From Psychroserpens algicola (GTDB taxonomy: Bacteria; Bacteroidota; Bacteroidia; Flavobacteriales; Flavobacteriaceae), in assembly GCF_014526325.1 (NCBI RefSeq), contig NZ_JACNMJ010000002.1, positions 310,001 through 374,000 of the forward strand: DNA of 64,000 nt, given 5' to 3'. The translations under genes were made by a program, and so were the position numbers. The first letter of the stretch is position 1. Every line of letters starts with the position of its first letter. Of the stretch, positions 52,876-62,827 are shown piece by piece. Under the pieces are notes generated by a model. The model searched no databases and was not told the DNA's origin. It worked only from the letters and a program-made list of their open reading frames with translations.

Positions 52876-53199
52876 ATGTTTGGAGATATGATGGGAATGA
52901 TGGGTAAACTAAAAGAAGCCCAGAAAAAAGTTGAAGCGACAAAAGAGCGACTTCATGGAGTTTTAATTGACATGAATAGTCATGATGATAAATTAAAAGT
53001 GACAATCACTGCTAATCGTACTTTAAAATCAATTACAATTGACGATGAACTTCTTCAAGATAAAGACATGTTAGAAGATTATTTAATTCTTACAATTAAT
53101 AAGGCTATTGCTCGTGCAACAACTGTTCATGAAACTGAGGTCGCTGCAGTGGCAAAAGAAGGCATGCCAAATATTCCAGGAATGGATTTATTTAAATAA
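52876..53199 (+). CDS. Nucleoid-associated protein, YbaB/EbfC family
   Basis: Small DNA-binding dimer of 107 residues that coats DNA. It has the tweezer pattern: N-terminal helix [26 protein letters not shown], three strands ([23 protein letters not shown]) and a C-terminal helix [25 protein letters not shown], in pieces. In enterics it is next to dnaX-recR, which is not the case here. The stop is 3 bp from that of the opposing lipoprotein gene. Confidence 0.92.
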   Translation: MFGDMMGMMGKLKEAQKKVEATKERLHGVLIDMNSHDDKLKVTITANRTLKSITIDDELLQDKDMLEDYLILTINKAIARATTVHETEVAAVAKEGMPNIPGMDLFK

Positions 53200-53202
53200 T
53201 CC

Positions 53203-53685
53203 TTACTGTTTTGAGTAAGAACCAATCACCACAGTAGTATCAAAACCTAAACCGCCTAGAAGGTTAAAACTCAAGGTATCTGCCGATAGTGAGATAGAGA
53301 CTGTTCTGTCAACTCCTGAGGCTACAAGTGATAGTGCATTTCCATCTAAGGTCCATGTGCCATTTCTAGAATTATCAAAACATAAAACGCCTTGAAGTTC
53401 AGTTAAAAATTCAAGAGCATATTCACTATCGCCACTCCATGTTCCATCAGCATTGAAAATGAGTTGCTCAACAACACAGTCAGATTCTGTATGCAAATTT
53501 TCAGAAGCTGTTCCATCTTCATCAACATCAAGAGGCAGTTCGCTTACAAGCGTCACAATATTCCATGTGCCAATTAAGTCGGCTTCTTCTATTGAGCCTC
53601 CTGTACTACTATCATCATCACTACTACATCCAAACGTAAATACAAGAGTTACTAGTACAAATAATCTAAGTGCTTTTGAGAACAT
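53203..53685 (-). CDS. Lipocalin-like lipoprotein
   Basis: A 160-residue lipoprotein: signal peptide MFSKALRLFVLVTLVFTFGC (lipobox TFGC) followed by SSDDDSS. The rest is one lipocalin-like beta barrel with the family hallmark DLIGTWNIVTLVSEL, LIFNADGTWSGDSEY and RNGTWTLDGNALSLV, closing in SADTLSFNLL. The two Cys (ESDCVVEQ, GVLCFDN) may form a disulfide. Ligand and role are unknown. Confidence 0.75.
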   Translation of the reverse strand: MFSKALRLFVLVTLVFTFGCSSDDDSSTGGSIEEADLIGTWNIVTLVSELPLDVDEDGTASENLHTESDCVVEQLIFNADGTWSGDSEYALEFLTELQGVLCFDNSRNGTWTLDGNALSLVASGVDRTVSISLSADTLSFNLLGGLGFDTTVVIGSYSKQ

Positions 53686-53725
53686 ATAATTGAGTTTAAT
53701 TAGAGAAACAAATATAAAATATTAT

Positions 53726-54745
53726 CTAAAATTCATTAAGTATATCTAATACTTTTTCATGCATCTTGTCTGTATAATCTAAATGTGTAACCATACGGAG
53801 TTTATTGCTTCCCATACCAATAATGTGTATGCCTTTATCAGAAAGTTGATTTAAAAACTCACTTTCATCAACATGAGCTTCTAATTCAAAAATTACGATA
53901 TTGGTTTCTATCGGTTCTACAGTTTTTATAATTGACAGTTGCTCCAGAACACGGCCGAGTTCCTTAGCTTTTTTGTGGTCTTCAGTTAACCTATCCAAAT
54001 GATGGTCTAAGGCATACATTCCAGCTGCAGCTACATAACCAACTTGACGCATTCCTCCTCCTAATATCTTGCGAACACGAATGGCGCCTTTCATCAACGC
54101 CTCATCTCCTATTAATACAGAACCCATCGGACAGCCTAATCCTTTACTCAGGCAGACAGATATGGTGTCAAAAAGTTTACCATAATCTTCAGCTTTTATT
54201 TGAGATGTTGCTAATGCATTCCATAGTCGTGCACCATCTAAATGGTAGCCTAAATTATGTTTATCACAAACCGCCTTAATTTTTTTTAACTCTTCAAAAT
54301 CCCAACATGCACCTCCACCTTTATTTGTGGTGTTTTCAACCTCGACTAAGGTCGTCAACGGACTGTGATAAAAGTCTGGTGGATTGATAGATTCTACGAC
54401 TTGTTGCGCAGTGAACATTCCACGATTGCCGTCAATAAGTTTGCAGGATATTCCACTATTAAACGAGGCTCCACCACCTTCATAATTGTAAATATGTGCA
54501 TATTTATCACATATGACTTGCTCTCCAGGATTGGTATGCAATTTTAAAGCGGTTTGATTGGCCATACTTCCCGTTGGAAAAAACAAGGCCTGATCTTTAC
54601 CAAACATTTCTGCTAATCGTTTTTCTAAGGCATTTACAGTAGGATCTTCCTTATAAACATCATCACCAACATCTGCCATCATCATGGCTTCTAGCATGCC
54701 TTTGGTTGGTTTGGTTACCGTATCACTTCTTAAATCTATTATCAT
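53726..54745 (-). CDS. Low-specificity L-threonine aldolase
   Basis: PLP enzyme that splits threonine or allo-threonine to glycine and acetaldehyde. In 339 residues it shows the family start IDLRSDTVTKPT, GDDVYKEDPTVNALE, FFPTGSMANQTAL, the PLP-Asp in HLDGARLWNA and the Schiff-base Lys in SVCLSKGLGCPMGSVL. KILGGGMRQVG is also conserved. The frame extends ten codons to 54775, into the upstream gene; the ATG at 54745 lies one base after that gene's stop and gives the family N-terminus. It is co-transcribed with the zinc protease. Confidence 0.93.
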   Translation of the reverse strand: MIIDLRSDTVTKPTKGMLEAMMMADVGDDVYKEDPTVNALEKRLAEMFGKDQALFFPTGSMANQTALKLHTNPGEQVICDKYAHIYNYEGGGASFNSGISCKLIDGNRGMFTAQQVVESINPPDFYHSPLTTLVEVENTTNKGGGACWDFEELKKIKAVCDKHNLGYHLDGARLWNALATSQIKAEDYGKLFDTISVCLSKGLGCPMGSVLIGDEALMKGAIRVRKILGGGMRQVGYVAAAGMYALDHHLDRLTEDHKKAKELGRVLEQLSIIKTVEPIETNIVIFELEAHVDESEFLNQLSDKGIHIIGMGSNKLRMVTHLDYTDKMHEKVLDILNEF

Positions 54746-54746
54746 T

Positions 54747-57155
54747 CTAGTTTTTGGTATAATTACAATAATCACTTCCTATTGGAGAACCATCTGGTAT
54801 TTTAGGAACACTATCAATTTTAAATTTTTCCGCATGTTTTCTAAATTCATTTATCATCATTCCAAATTGAGATCTGTACAATGATGATTTCTTTTTATCA
54901 GACAAATAATCACTAAGCAATGAATTAATTGCAGTATTAGCTTTTGCTTTCACCTGAAAAATAGAGGCATCACTTACCGCTAAATTCATCATGTACATTA
55001 GCACTCTTTCATTGATTAGTTGTTGTATTTCATTTGTATAAGCATCGTTGTGATGTTTTCCGAAGGAACTATCTAATACCTGCTTTAACATATCATCTAA
55101 CCCTAATTGCTTAGCATCTAAACTCTTTTGTTGAATGATTCTATTAGCACGTTGAGGGTTTAACAACAACTTTAAAGTCATATCACTTGCTGTAACTGCA
55201 GCTCCCATAGGATCGAAGGCAACTCCTGTGTTACTTGAAAATGATTCTCTATCTCGATTATATCCAAATGCTCGAGGTGGAAATAGTGCTAACTTATCTT
55301 TTGGTATCGCTAACGTTTCAGCTGAAATGGTATTTAAAATTTCATGTAAAGCCGCTTTTTGGTCATCAGCACTTACAGGTTTCACAATAAATTGACCATC
55401 TCCTTTTACTGCATAGTTATAATCCAGACCTCCAACCACTTTCGTCGCAGCTTCAGTTTGATAACGATGGAAAAAATAAAGTGGCACAAAAACATCTTCT
55501 AATACTGAATAAGGCTCACCACTACGTATATTATCTTTAGAAAAATTAGCGATGGCTTTTGCTCTCACCTTCAAAACATTATTTAATTCTTCGGAAGCGT
55601 TTGTTCCGTTATCCCATAGGTGAGCCAGCGCATGAGCGCCACTTTGAGGTCTTGCATCAGCATCTGTTATAAATCGCAATCCGTTATTGCTCGCTGCGTT
55701 TAAAATAGAATTTAAAGCTTGTTTCTCGTTGATGCTTTCATCAAATTCAGAATAACTATAAGCCACTGTCACTTTATCCCAATCTCCAATACCAACAGCA
55801 TATGCATCACTAAAATCTATAACTCCGTTGGTCATTGTAATCGTTGGATGCGGATAATCCATAACCGAGGCTCTACCATTGGTACTTGCTGCAAAATTAT
55901 GAGCAAATCCTATCGTATGCCCTACTTCATGAGCGCTTAATTGTCGTATTCGTGCTAAAGCCATTTCTAACATAGGCTGATAATTATCATCACGCTCTGC
56001 AAAAGGTTTATTCATTAAGGCCTGTGCAATCATAAAATCCTGACGAATTCGCAGGCTTCCTAAACTTACATGTCCTTTAATAATTTCTCCTGTTCTGGGA
56101 TCAACCACACTTCCACCATAACTCCAACCTCGAGTAGAACGATGCACCCATTGTATCACATTGTATCGACAGTCCATTGGATCTGCATCTTCAGGCAGCA
56201 TTTTCACCTGAAAAGCATCTTTAAATCCGATAGCTTCATAGGCTTGATTCCACCAGCTGGCTCCTTCTAATAAAGCAGAACGAACTGGTTCAGGTGTTCC
56301 TGGATCTAAATAGTAAATAATCGGTTCTTTAGCTTCGCTAATGGCTTGTTCTGGATGTTTCTTTTCTAAGCGATGGCGAATGATATATCGTTTCCGAATT
56401 GATTCTTGAATTGGAGTTGCATAATCTAAAAACGACATAGAGATAGCTCCGCTACGCACATCAAACTCTCGTTTTTTATAACCATCATCAGGTAGTTCTA
56501 TAAAACTATGATGTTGAATGACACTTACTAAAGACGCTGTTGGAGTTACGCTTCTGATGTTTCGTCCTTTGGGCTGACCTTTAAATGTTAATAAGGCTTC
56601 AAACTCAACATTTTTAGGGAAGGCCTTGGTTCTATCCAAAGAAAGTGCACTTTTACTTGTATCGATACTATAACTGCCTTCAGACTTTAAACGATTTGCG
56701 ACGCCATGAGCATCTAACATTAAAAATGGTGTCAGGTCTATCACGTAAGTTCCATTCGTTTCTTCAATAATTTTAAATCCGTACAAAACCGATTTTGCAA
56801 AAGCCTGTTCAATACTTTTCTTTTCAAGAGCATTATCTGTAATTGCTCTATAACTTAAATTTGGTTGTACTAACAATAGCTTATGACCTGCCTTTTCAAA
56901 TTTAACCAGACGTTCTTGACCTAACTGGCCTCTATCTAATCCGATATCATTAGAACCAACTCCAGAGGCTAACGAATTAACATAAAGAAATTCTTTATTT
57001 AAATCTTCGACCTTTAAATAAATTTTATCTGTAGAAGCTTCATAATGAAAATCAAAAAAGCCCTTATAATCTTTTAATGTTTTTGTACTCAAACTTTGTG
57101 AGAACGCATTTACGATAAGAAAAAACGTGATTGTGTTAAATATGTATTGTCTCAT
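54747..57155 (-). CDS. Secreted zinc metalloprotease with DUF5117/DUF4953 domains
   Basis: An exported metzincin-like protein of 802 residues. Signal peptide MRQYIFNTITFFLIVNAFSQ precedes a DUF5117-like domain with TKTLKDYKGFFDFHYEASTDKIYL and RAITDNALEKKSIEQAF (in pieces). The active site is H409-E-V-G-H413-T-I-G-F-A-H419, the HExxHxxGxxH zinc motif. PEPVRSALLEGASWWNQAYEAIGFKDAF is typical for this Bacteroidota group, and a DUF4953-like part follows. No T9SS C-terminal sorting domain is seen, so it probably stays periplasmic or outer-membrane bound. Threonine aldolase follows immediately. Confidence 0.88.
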   Translation of the reverse strand: MRQYIFNTITFFLIVNAFSQSLSTKTLKDYKGFFDFHYEASTDKIYLKVEDLNKEFLYVNSLASGVGSNDIGLDRGQLGQERLVKFEKAGHKLLLVQPNLSYRAITDNALEKKSIEQAFAKSVLYGFKIIEETNGTYVIDLTPFLMLDAHGVANRLKSEGSYSIDTSKSALSLDRTKAFPKNVEFEALLTFKGQPKGRNIRSVTPTASLVSVIQHHSFIELPDDGYKKREFDVRSGAISMSFLDYATPIQESIRKRYIIRHRLEKKHPEQAISEAKEPIIYYLDPGTPEPVRSALLEGASWWNQAYEAIGFKDAFQVKMLPEDADPMDCRYNVIQWVHRSTRGWSYGGSVVDPRTGEIIKGHVSLGSLRIRQDFMIAQALMNKPFAERDDNYQPMLEMALARIRQLSAHEVGHTIGFAHNFAASTNGRASVMDYPHPTITMTNGVIDFSDAYAVGIGDWDKVTVAYSYSEFDESINEKQALNSILNAASNNGLRFITDADARPQSGAHALAHLWDNGTNASEELNNVLKVRAKAIANFSKDNIRSGEPYSVLEDVFVPLYFFHRYQTEAATKVVGGLDYNYAVKGDGQFIVKPVSADDQKAALHEILNTISAETLAIPKDKLALFPPRAFGYNRDRESFSSNTGVAFDPMGAAVTASDMTLKLLLNPQRANRIIQQKSLDAKQLGLDDMLKQVLDSSFGKHHNDAYTNEIQQLINERVLMYMMNLAVSDASIFQVKAKANTAINSLLSDYLSDKKKSSLYRSQFGMMINEFRKHAEKFKIDSVPKIPDGSPIGSDYCNYTKN

Positions 57156-57318
57156 AGTCTTCTTTAAGCCATAAATTTACTTATTTTTGAGTTAATGAAA
57201 TGTGACCAGTAAAAATTAAATGTGTCATAATATATATAATCTTATAGTTGCAGATGTAAGTTTGTTTCTGTAGTATGAATTAGATACTCTGAAAGCCCTA
57301 ATACACAGATTAAATTTA

Positions 57319-57951
57319 GTGATTATCCTCATTAAGAATGGAAATTTAAAGCCCATTTTTAACGGCTTATTAACGCGATTTTACTCCTCAACAAATTTTA
57401 TTGGTGTAGAGCTCCATACCGAAAATCTCAAAAATTGTGATGCCAAGTTGAATATCTCCATTCGACCATTTAAGAATTCAGACATCAATGCTCTTAATGA
57501 AGAGTTAAGACACAGACGTTTAGTAGATGAAAACATCCCTAATTGCTATGTTGCTCAGATTAATACAAACGATACAGTATACAGACAATGGGTATTTAAA
57601 CACCATCAAAATGAACGTATTGCCACATATTTTGGTCCCATTTTTCCAAAGTTAAAAAAAGACGAAGCTATTATAGAAGGGGTGTTTACTCATACCGATT
57701 ACAGAGGTTTACGAATAATGCCTAAAGCAGTTTATGAAATATTAAACCAAGCACACTACTCGCACTTAAAACGAGTAATCGCTTTTGTTGATGAGCAAAA
57801 TATTGCCAGCCTTAAAGGATTTTATCGTGTAGGTTTTGAACCATATATTATCAGAAAAGAACAATGGTTGTTTTTTAAAAGAAAAGTATCTTTTATTCCT
57901 TTACATTCGGAAGTAGAAAAAAGTTATCTAAATTTGATATCAAATATTTAG
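57319..57951 (+). CDS. GNAT family acetyltransferase-like protein
   Basis: A 210-residue protein with an acetyltransferase-like fold: RPFKNSDINALNEELRHRRLVDENIPNCYVAQI, then VFTHTDYRGLRIMPKAVYEIL with the R/Q-x-x-G-x-x motif, and RVIAFVDEQNIASLKGFYRVGFEP, the typical N-x-x-S-x-x-x-Y-x-x-x-G-F end. The N-terminal LKPIFNGLLTRFYSS resembles a basic membrane-contacting helix. The start is uncertain: GTG at 57319 is used, there is no in-frame ATG before the conserved part, and a CTG lies ten codons upstream. Substrate unknown. Confidence 0.68.
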   Translation: MIILIKNGNLKPIFNGLLTRFYSSTNFIGVELHTENLKNCDAKLNISIRPFKNSDINALNEELRHRRLVDENIPNCYVAQINTNDTVYRQWVFKHHQNERIATYFGPIFPKLKKDEAIIEGVFTHTDYRGLRIMPKAVYEILNQAHYSHLKRVIAFVDEQNIASLKGFYRVGFEPYIIRKEQWLFFKRKVSFIPLHSEVEKSYLNLISNI

Positions 57952-58022
57952 AATTAAACATAACGCTGTTTTTGTTTTTTCTAAAGGATAGAAACCTTAA
58001 TTTCGCTGAAAATTTACAGATT

Positions 58023-59133
58023 ATGATTACATCAGATCAAATAAAAGATCTCAATACACGCCTTGACAAACTAAGGCACTATCTTTGACATAGATGCTAA
58101 ACTCATAGAAATTTCCAACGAAGAAGAACAAACATTTGATCCAAATTTCTGGAACGACTCAAAACAAGCCGAATTAGTTATGAAGTCGCTTCGAGAAAAA
58201 AAAAGCTGGGTTCAAGATTATAACACTTCAAAAACTTTAGTCGAAGACTTAGAAGTTATTTACGAATTTTTCAAGGAAGAAGAAGCTTCAGCAGAAGACG
58301 TGCAAAGCAGATATGACAAAGCTGTTTTGCTTATTGAAAAACTTGAATTTAAAAATATGCTTTCTGATGAAGGTGACGCTCTTAGTGCTGTACTACAAAT
58401 TACTGCTGGTGCTGGAGGAACGGAGTCTTGCGACTGGGCAAGCATGCTAATGCGTATGTATTTAATGTATGCTGAAAAGAGTGGATTTAAAGTCAAAGAG
58501 CTTAACTTTCAAGAAGGAGATGTTGCAGGTATAAAAACTGTGACATTAGAAATTGAAGGTGATTATGCTTTTGGCTGGCTTAAAGGTGAAAATGGTGTAC
58601 ATCGACTGGTACGTATTTCTCCCTTTGACAGTAACGCTAAGCGTCATACAAGTTTTGCTTCCGTATATGTGTATCCTTTAGTCGATGACACTATTGAAAT
58701 AGATATTAATCCAGCTGATATTGAAATCACAACAGCGCGTTCAAGTGGTGCTGGTGGGCAAAATGTAAATAAAGTTGAAACAAAAGTTCAGCTGACTCAT
58801 AAACCAACAGGAATCCAGATTTCATGTTCTGAAACACGATCGCAACATGATAACAGATCTCGTGCTATGCAAATGCTAAAATCTCAACTCTATGAGATTG
58901 AATTACAAAAACAGATGGCACAACGCGACGATATTGAAGCTGGCAAAATGAAGATTGAATGGGGAAGCCAAATTAGAAATTATGTCATGCATCCTTATAA
59001 ATTGGTTAAAGATGTGCGCTCAGGTCATGAAACAGGAAATGTCGATAATGTTATGGATGGAGATATAGAGCCTTTTTTAAAATCGTATTTAATGATGATG
59101 GGGCAAAAAGAAGAAAATCCTAACGAATTATAA
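58023..59133 (+). CDS. prfB: Peptide chain release factor 2 with programmed +1 frameshift
   Basis: Class I release factor for UGA and UAA. Translation starts at ATG 58023 and meets UGA at 58086-58088 after 21 codons; a +1 shift on CTT-TGA-C continues in the frame from GAC (58087), giving about 369 residues. The recognition motif SPF is at about 199-201 ([12 protein letters not shown]) and the catalytic GGQ at 244-246 ([16 protein letters not shown]), six residues off the E. coli positions. The frame alone, without the shift, would be a 21-residue stub, so this is normal RF2 autoregulation, not a sequencing error. arsC follows after 8 bp. Confidence 0.96.
58074..58089 (+). promoter_or_regulatory. 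RF2 frameshift signal
   Basis: aggcactatctttgac holds the slippery CTT followed by the UGA stop and C. The upstream Shine-Dalgarno-like AGG is present, but the second GGG of the enteric signal is CAC here and the AGG is six bases from CTT rather than three, so the stimulating element is weaker. Confidence 0.9.
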
Positions 59134-59141
59134 CTATTAAA

Positions 59142-59483
59142 ATGATTACCATATACCACAATCCAAGATGCCGTAAGTCTAGAGAAGGCTTATTACTGTT
59201 AGAAAATTCTGGCAAGACTTTTGAAGTTATCAAATATCTGGACGAGCCAATTTCAGAAGAAAAATTAAAAACAATTGTAAAACTATTAGGACTACAACCT
59301 TTGGAGTTAGTTCGTAAAAATGAGGACATATGGAAGTCGGATTACAAAGGAAAAGACCTTACCGATAGTCAAATTATTAAGGCGATGGTGACACATCCAA
59401 AACTCATTGAACGTCCAATTGTTGTTCATGGTAAGCAAGCTGTAATTGGCAGACCATCTGAAAACATATTAAACATTATATAA
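59142..59483 (+). CDS. arsC: Arsenate reductase (glutaredoxin-dependent)
   Basis: ArsC/Spx-fold enzyme of 113 residues that reduces arsenate to arsenite. Catalytic C10 lies in NPRCRKS at the end of strand 1; the arginines of the active site are seen as VRKNED (R near 60) and RPIVV, and the C-terminus GRPSENILNII fits ArsC rather than Spx or YffB. No arsenite pump or ArsR gene is nearby, so it may serve a housekeeping redox function. It is close behind prfB and shares its transcript. Confidence 0.88.
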   Translation: MITIYHNPRCRKSREGLLLLENSGKTFEVIKYLDEPISEEKLKTIVKLLGLQPLELVRKNEDIWKSDYKGKDLTDSQIIKAMVTHPKLIERPIVVHGKQAVIGRPSENILNII

Positions 59484-59497
59484 ACAGAACTAATATT

Positions 59498-59911
59498 ATG
59501 AAGACTTTATACATTACCCTGTTTTGTTGCTTAGCTTTTATAAGTATGTCATTCTCACAACAAAATAAACCCACTGCAAGTGAGCAAAAGCAAATTGAGC
59601 GTTATAAAGAAGAATCTGACCGTAGAAAAGAAGAGTATATCACTAATTTTATGTCTACCTTAGACGTTGATGATTTTCAAAAAGAAATCATAACTCAATC
59701 GCTTTATGATTACTTTGATGAATTGGTTAAAATTAATAAATTGGGTTTAAAGTCTTATGAGCGCGAAACTCATATTGAACGTTTAGACAAGAGCCACTTC
59801 AAGGATGTTCAAGCAATTGTTTCTGAAGATGTTATGTCTCAAATCATGGATGCCGTTAAAGGTAAATTGGACAAAAAATCTGGTAAGAAGAAACGAAAGA
59901 AGAAAAATTAG
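59498..59911 (+). CDS. Small secreted protein with Lys-rich tail
   Basis: A 137-residue exported protein: signal peptide MKTLYITLFCCLAFISMSFSQ, then a helical region (SEQKQIERYKEESDRRKEEYITNFMSTLDVDDFQKEII, in pieces) and a C-terminal run rich in Lys (KGKLDKKSGKKKRKKKN). The helical part may form a coiled coil. No known domain. It lies 14 bp after arsC, so it belongs to the prfB-arsC transcript, and 93 bp before the barrel receptor. Confidence 0.62.
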   Translation: MKTLYITLFCCLAFISMSFSQQNKPTASEQKQIERYKEESDRRKEEYITNFMSTLDVDDFQKEIITQSLYDYFDELVKINKLGLKSYERETHIERLDKSHFKDVQAIVSEDVMSQIMDAVKGKLDKKSGKKKRKKKN

Positions 59912-60004
59912 TATTTTACATTTTGGTTTAACAAATAATTAACCGAAAAATAGCATAAGAGCTTTATTTTTACGCCTTCTAAACGCTAAACATAAACAAC
60001 TCTT

Positions 60005-62431
60005 ATGAAATTAAAATGGTACTTACTTCTTTTTACTCTAATGACTTCCGCATTAGGTTTTGCTCAACAAGAAATAACAGTAACTGGAAAAGTAATTGAT
60101 GTTGATGACAAAGCACCTTTAGAGTATGCTACCATTTCTTTTTTTAGTCGTGCTCAAAACAAAGTTGTTACTGGTGGTATAACCGATGAAAATGGAAACT
60201 TTAAAATTGAGGTACCTGCTGGGACATTTGATGTTAAAGTAGAATATTTGTCCTACAAAACGAAAACCTACGAAAATAAAACCATTGATAAAGATATTGA
60301 TTTAGGTACTGTATCACTTGCTTTAAATTTAGAAGCACTTGATGCTGTAGAGGTCATTGCTGAAAAGACAACCGTAGAAATCAAACTTGATAAAAAAATC
60401 TATAACGTTGGTCGGGATTTAACTGTAAGAGGTGGTACTGTAAGTGATGTTTTAGATAATGTACCTTCTGTTTCTGTTGACGTTGAAGGTAATGTAGCTC
60501 TGAGAGGAAACGATAACGTAACCATTTTAATCAACGGAAAACCTTCAGGATTAGTCGGATTAAATTCAACAGATGCGCTAAGACAACTACCTGCTGAATC
60601 TATTGAGCGTGTTGAAGTCATCACCTCGCCTTCGGCACGTTATGATGCTGAGGGTACGGCAGGAATACTCAATATCATTTTAAGACGAAGTAAATTACTA
60701 GGCTTAAATGGCGCTGTAACTTTAAATGCAGGAAATCCTACTCAAGCAGGTATATCTGGAAATATCAATTATAGAACTGGAGATTTTAACTTCTTTAATA
60801 CTACAGGTTATCGCTACCGTGAATCACCTGGAAATGCAACGACCAAAACCGAGTATTTTAATGGTGATGACCCTAATACATTCTTTGATGAATTCAGAAA
60901 ATTTGACAGAAAAAGTAAAGGCATAAACACAAACTTTGGTGTAGAATGGTATGTTAATGAAACCTCATCTATTACAGCATCTTTTTTATATAGAAACAGT
61001 GATGAAAATAATGACAGTTCAAATACAATTAATGAACTTGATGCTAATGGAAACCTCATTAATCAATCATTAAGACTCGATCCTGAAGAAGAAACAGATA
61101 GTAATATTCAGTATTCTGTCAATTATGATAAGCAATTTGGTGATGATAGCCAACACCGATTGACTATGGATTTTCAGTATGAAAATAATAGTGAAGAAGA
61201 AAAATCTATTATTGCAGAAGATGGTGATGCAGCAGAACGTGTAAGAACATTAGAAAATGAAAATGAAGCTTTATTGGTTTTAGATTATACCAGACCAATT
61301 GGTGAAAATAGTAATTTTGAATTTGGTTATCGTGGAACGTTCGAAGAATTAGACACCGATTACACTCTCGAATTTAATGAAAATGGCACCTTTGAAATAG
61401 ATAATGATGTTAGTAATAACCTAATTTACCGTCAATATGTTAATGCTGTTTACTCACAGTTTGGAAGTAAAGTAAAAGAAAAATTCTCGTTTTTGTTAGG
61501 TTTAAGAATGGAGAATTCTCGTATTACTATCAATCAAATTACAAGTGGTGATTTTGATCGTAAAACCTACACTAATCTTTTTCCTACTTTAAATTTAGGT
61601 TATGAAATTACCGAAAAACAGAGCTTAACATTTGGTTATAATCGCCGAATTAGACGTCCGCGTTCACGCTTCATCAACCCATTCCCTTCAAGAAGTAGTG
61701 CCACTAACCTATTTCAAGGAAATCCAGATTTAGATCCAAGTTACTCTAATACTGTCGATTTTGGTTACTTAAACCGCTTTGGGAAGTTGACCTTAAATTC
61801 ATCTATTTATTTTCAGCGAGCTACCGACGTATTTACATTTGTAAGTTTAGACACTGGAGAAACTACTATTGTAGGAGGCACAGAAGTCCCAATTATCAAA
61901 CGTACTCCTATCAACCTGGCAACAAATGATCGTTATGGGTTTGAATTTACACTAACTTACAGACCTACGAAAAAATGGAATCTCAACGGAAACCTTAACT
62001 TATTTAAATCGATTACCGAAGGTGTTTTTGAAGGAACCGATTTTGGCGCTGATAACTTAAGTTGGTTTGCTCGAATAAACAACAAGTACACCTTACCAGG
62101 AGATGTCGATTGGCAAACGCGTTTGTTTTATCGCGGACCGAGTGAAGATGCTCAAAATAAAAATAAAGGCATCTTTTCAACCGATCTCGCTTTTAGCAAG
62201 GATTTGTTTGATGGTAAAGCTTCTTTAGCTGTTAATGTCAATGATGTATTTAACTCAAGGAAGCGTCAATCGACTGCTACAACTGAAACCTTTGAAAACG
62301 AAAGTGAATTTCAATGGAGACAACGCAGTTTTAATTTTACGTTCACCTACCGTTTCAATCAACAGAAAGAACGCCAGCGTGAAGGTCGTGGCGATAATGG
62401 TGGCGGAGATGATTTAGATTTTGAAGGATAA
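60005..62431 (+). CDS. Outer-membrane beta-barrel receptor with carboxypeptidase-like domain
   Basis: An exported outer-membrane protein of 808 residues. Signal peptide MKLKWYLLLFTLMTSALGFAQ is followed by a carboxypeptidase-regulatory beta domain (about 24-105: VTGKVIDVDDKAPLEYATISFF), a plug-like part (VSDVLDNVPSVSVDVEGNVALRGNDNVTILINGKPSG and VEVITSPSARYDAEGTAGILNIILRR, in pieces) and a long OMP_b-brl_3 barrel (YGFEFTLTYRPTKKWNLNGNL, WRQRSFNFTFTYRFNQ). This is the TonB-receptor-like family without typical TonB box, common in Bacteroidota. The tail QKERQREGRGDNGGGDDLDFEG follows the last strand. Ligand unknown. Confidence 0.87.
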   Translation: MKLKWYLLLFTLMTSALGFAQQEITVTGKVIDVDDKAPLEYATISFFSRAQNKVVTGGITDENGNFKIEVPAGTFDVKVEYLSYKTKTYENKTIDKDIDLGTVSLALNLEALDAVEVIAEKTTVEIKLDKKIYNVGRDLTVRGGTVSDVLDNVPSVSVDVEGNVALRGNDNVTILINGKPSGLVGLNSTDALRQLPAESIERVEVITSPSARYDAEGTAGILNIILRRSKLLGLNGAVTLNAGNPTQAGISGNINYRTGDFNFFNTTGYRYRESPGNATTKTEYFNGDDPNTFFDEFRKFDRKSKGINTNFGVEWYVNETSSITASFLYRNSDENNDSSNTINELDANGNLINQSLRLDPEEETDSNIQYSVNYDKQFGDDSQHRLTMDFQYENNSEEEKSIIAEDGDAAERVRTLENENEALLVLDYTRPIGENSNFEFGYRGTFEELDTDYTLEFNENGTFEIDNDVSNNLIYRQYVNAVYSQFGSKVKEKFSFLLGLRMENSRITINQITSGDFDRKTYTNLFPTLNLGYEITEKQSLTFGYNRRIRRPRSRFINPFPSRSSATNLFQGNPDLDPSYSNTVDFGYLNRFGKLTLNSSIYFQRATDVFTFVSLDTGETTIVGGTEVPIIKRTPINLATNDRYGFEFTLTYRPTKKWNLNGNLNLFKSITEGVFEGTDFGADNLSWFARINNKYTLPGDVDWQTRLFYRGPSEDAQNKNKGIFSTDLAFSKDLFDGKASLAVNVNDVFNSRKRQSTATTETFENESEFQWRQRSFNFTFTYRFNQQKERQREGRGDNGGGDDLDFEG

Positions 62432-62463
62432 TATACAGACCATATATTTTGATAGAATACATA

Positions 62464-62496
62464 AAAAAAGGAAACCAAATTTGGTTTCCTTTTTTT
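62464..62496. terminator. Terminator after the barrel receptor gene
   Basis: aggaaaccaaa (62469-62479) pairs with tttggtttcct (62480-62490), a perfect palindrome flanked by A-run and T-run; usable from both sides. Confidence 0.92.
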
Positions 62497-62512
62497 ATTA
62501 TTTGATTAGCAA

Positions 62513-62692
62513 TTAATGAGATGCTTCTCGTTTTGCTTTTCTTTCTTCTTTAATTTCATTTAATCGCTCAATAAGCGAACCACCAATCCAATAAGGGATT
62601 ACAAATGTTAATAAAAAAATCATTAACCAGAATCCAATGGTCAATATGGTTAAAAATGCTAAAAATCCTAAATATTGGTCAAATTCAAACAT
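62513..62692 (-). CDS. Small membrane protein of 59 residues
   Basis: A small membrane protein: FDQYLGFLAFLTILTIGFWLMIFLLTFVIPYWI holds one long or two short helices, followed by a basic, charged tail (ERLNEIKEERKAKREASH). The frame extends to 62743 but the ATG at 62692 (MFEFDQYLG) is the natural start. Function unknown; real rather than spurious because of the strongly patterned membrane segment and its fit between two terminators. Confidence 0.6.
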   Translation of the reverse strand: MFEFDQYLGFLAFLTILTIGFWLMIFLLTFVIPYWIGGSLIERLNEIKEERKAKREASH

Positions 62693-62827
62693 GTGGTTTT
62701 TTTTTGTTACTGCAAAGATATAATAAAGCGTTTTGTTTTGCAATAAGAAATTTGAGATTTATTAACAGGTTGTCAAAAAACAAATGAATTGAATAATAGT
62801 TTATTCTAAATTAATAGTATATCAGGC

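Noticed and set aside
58023-58180. Apparent broken prfB with an in-frame UGA after 21 codons
   Set aside because: The CTT-TGA-C context is the known RF2 programmed +1 frameshift; the gene is intact.
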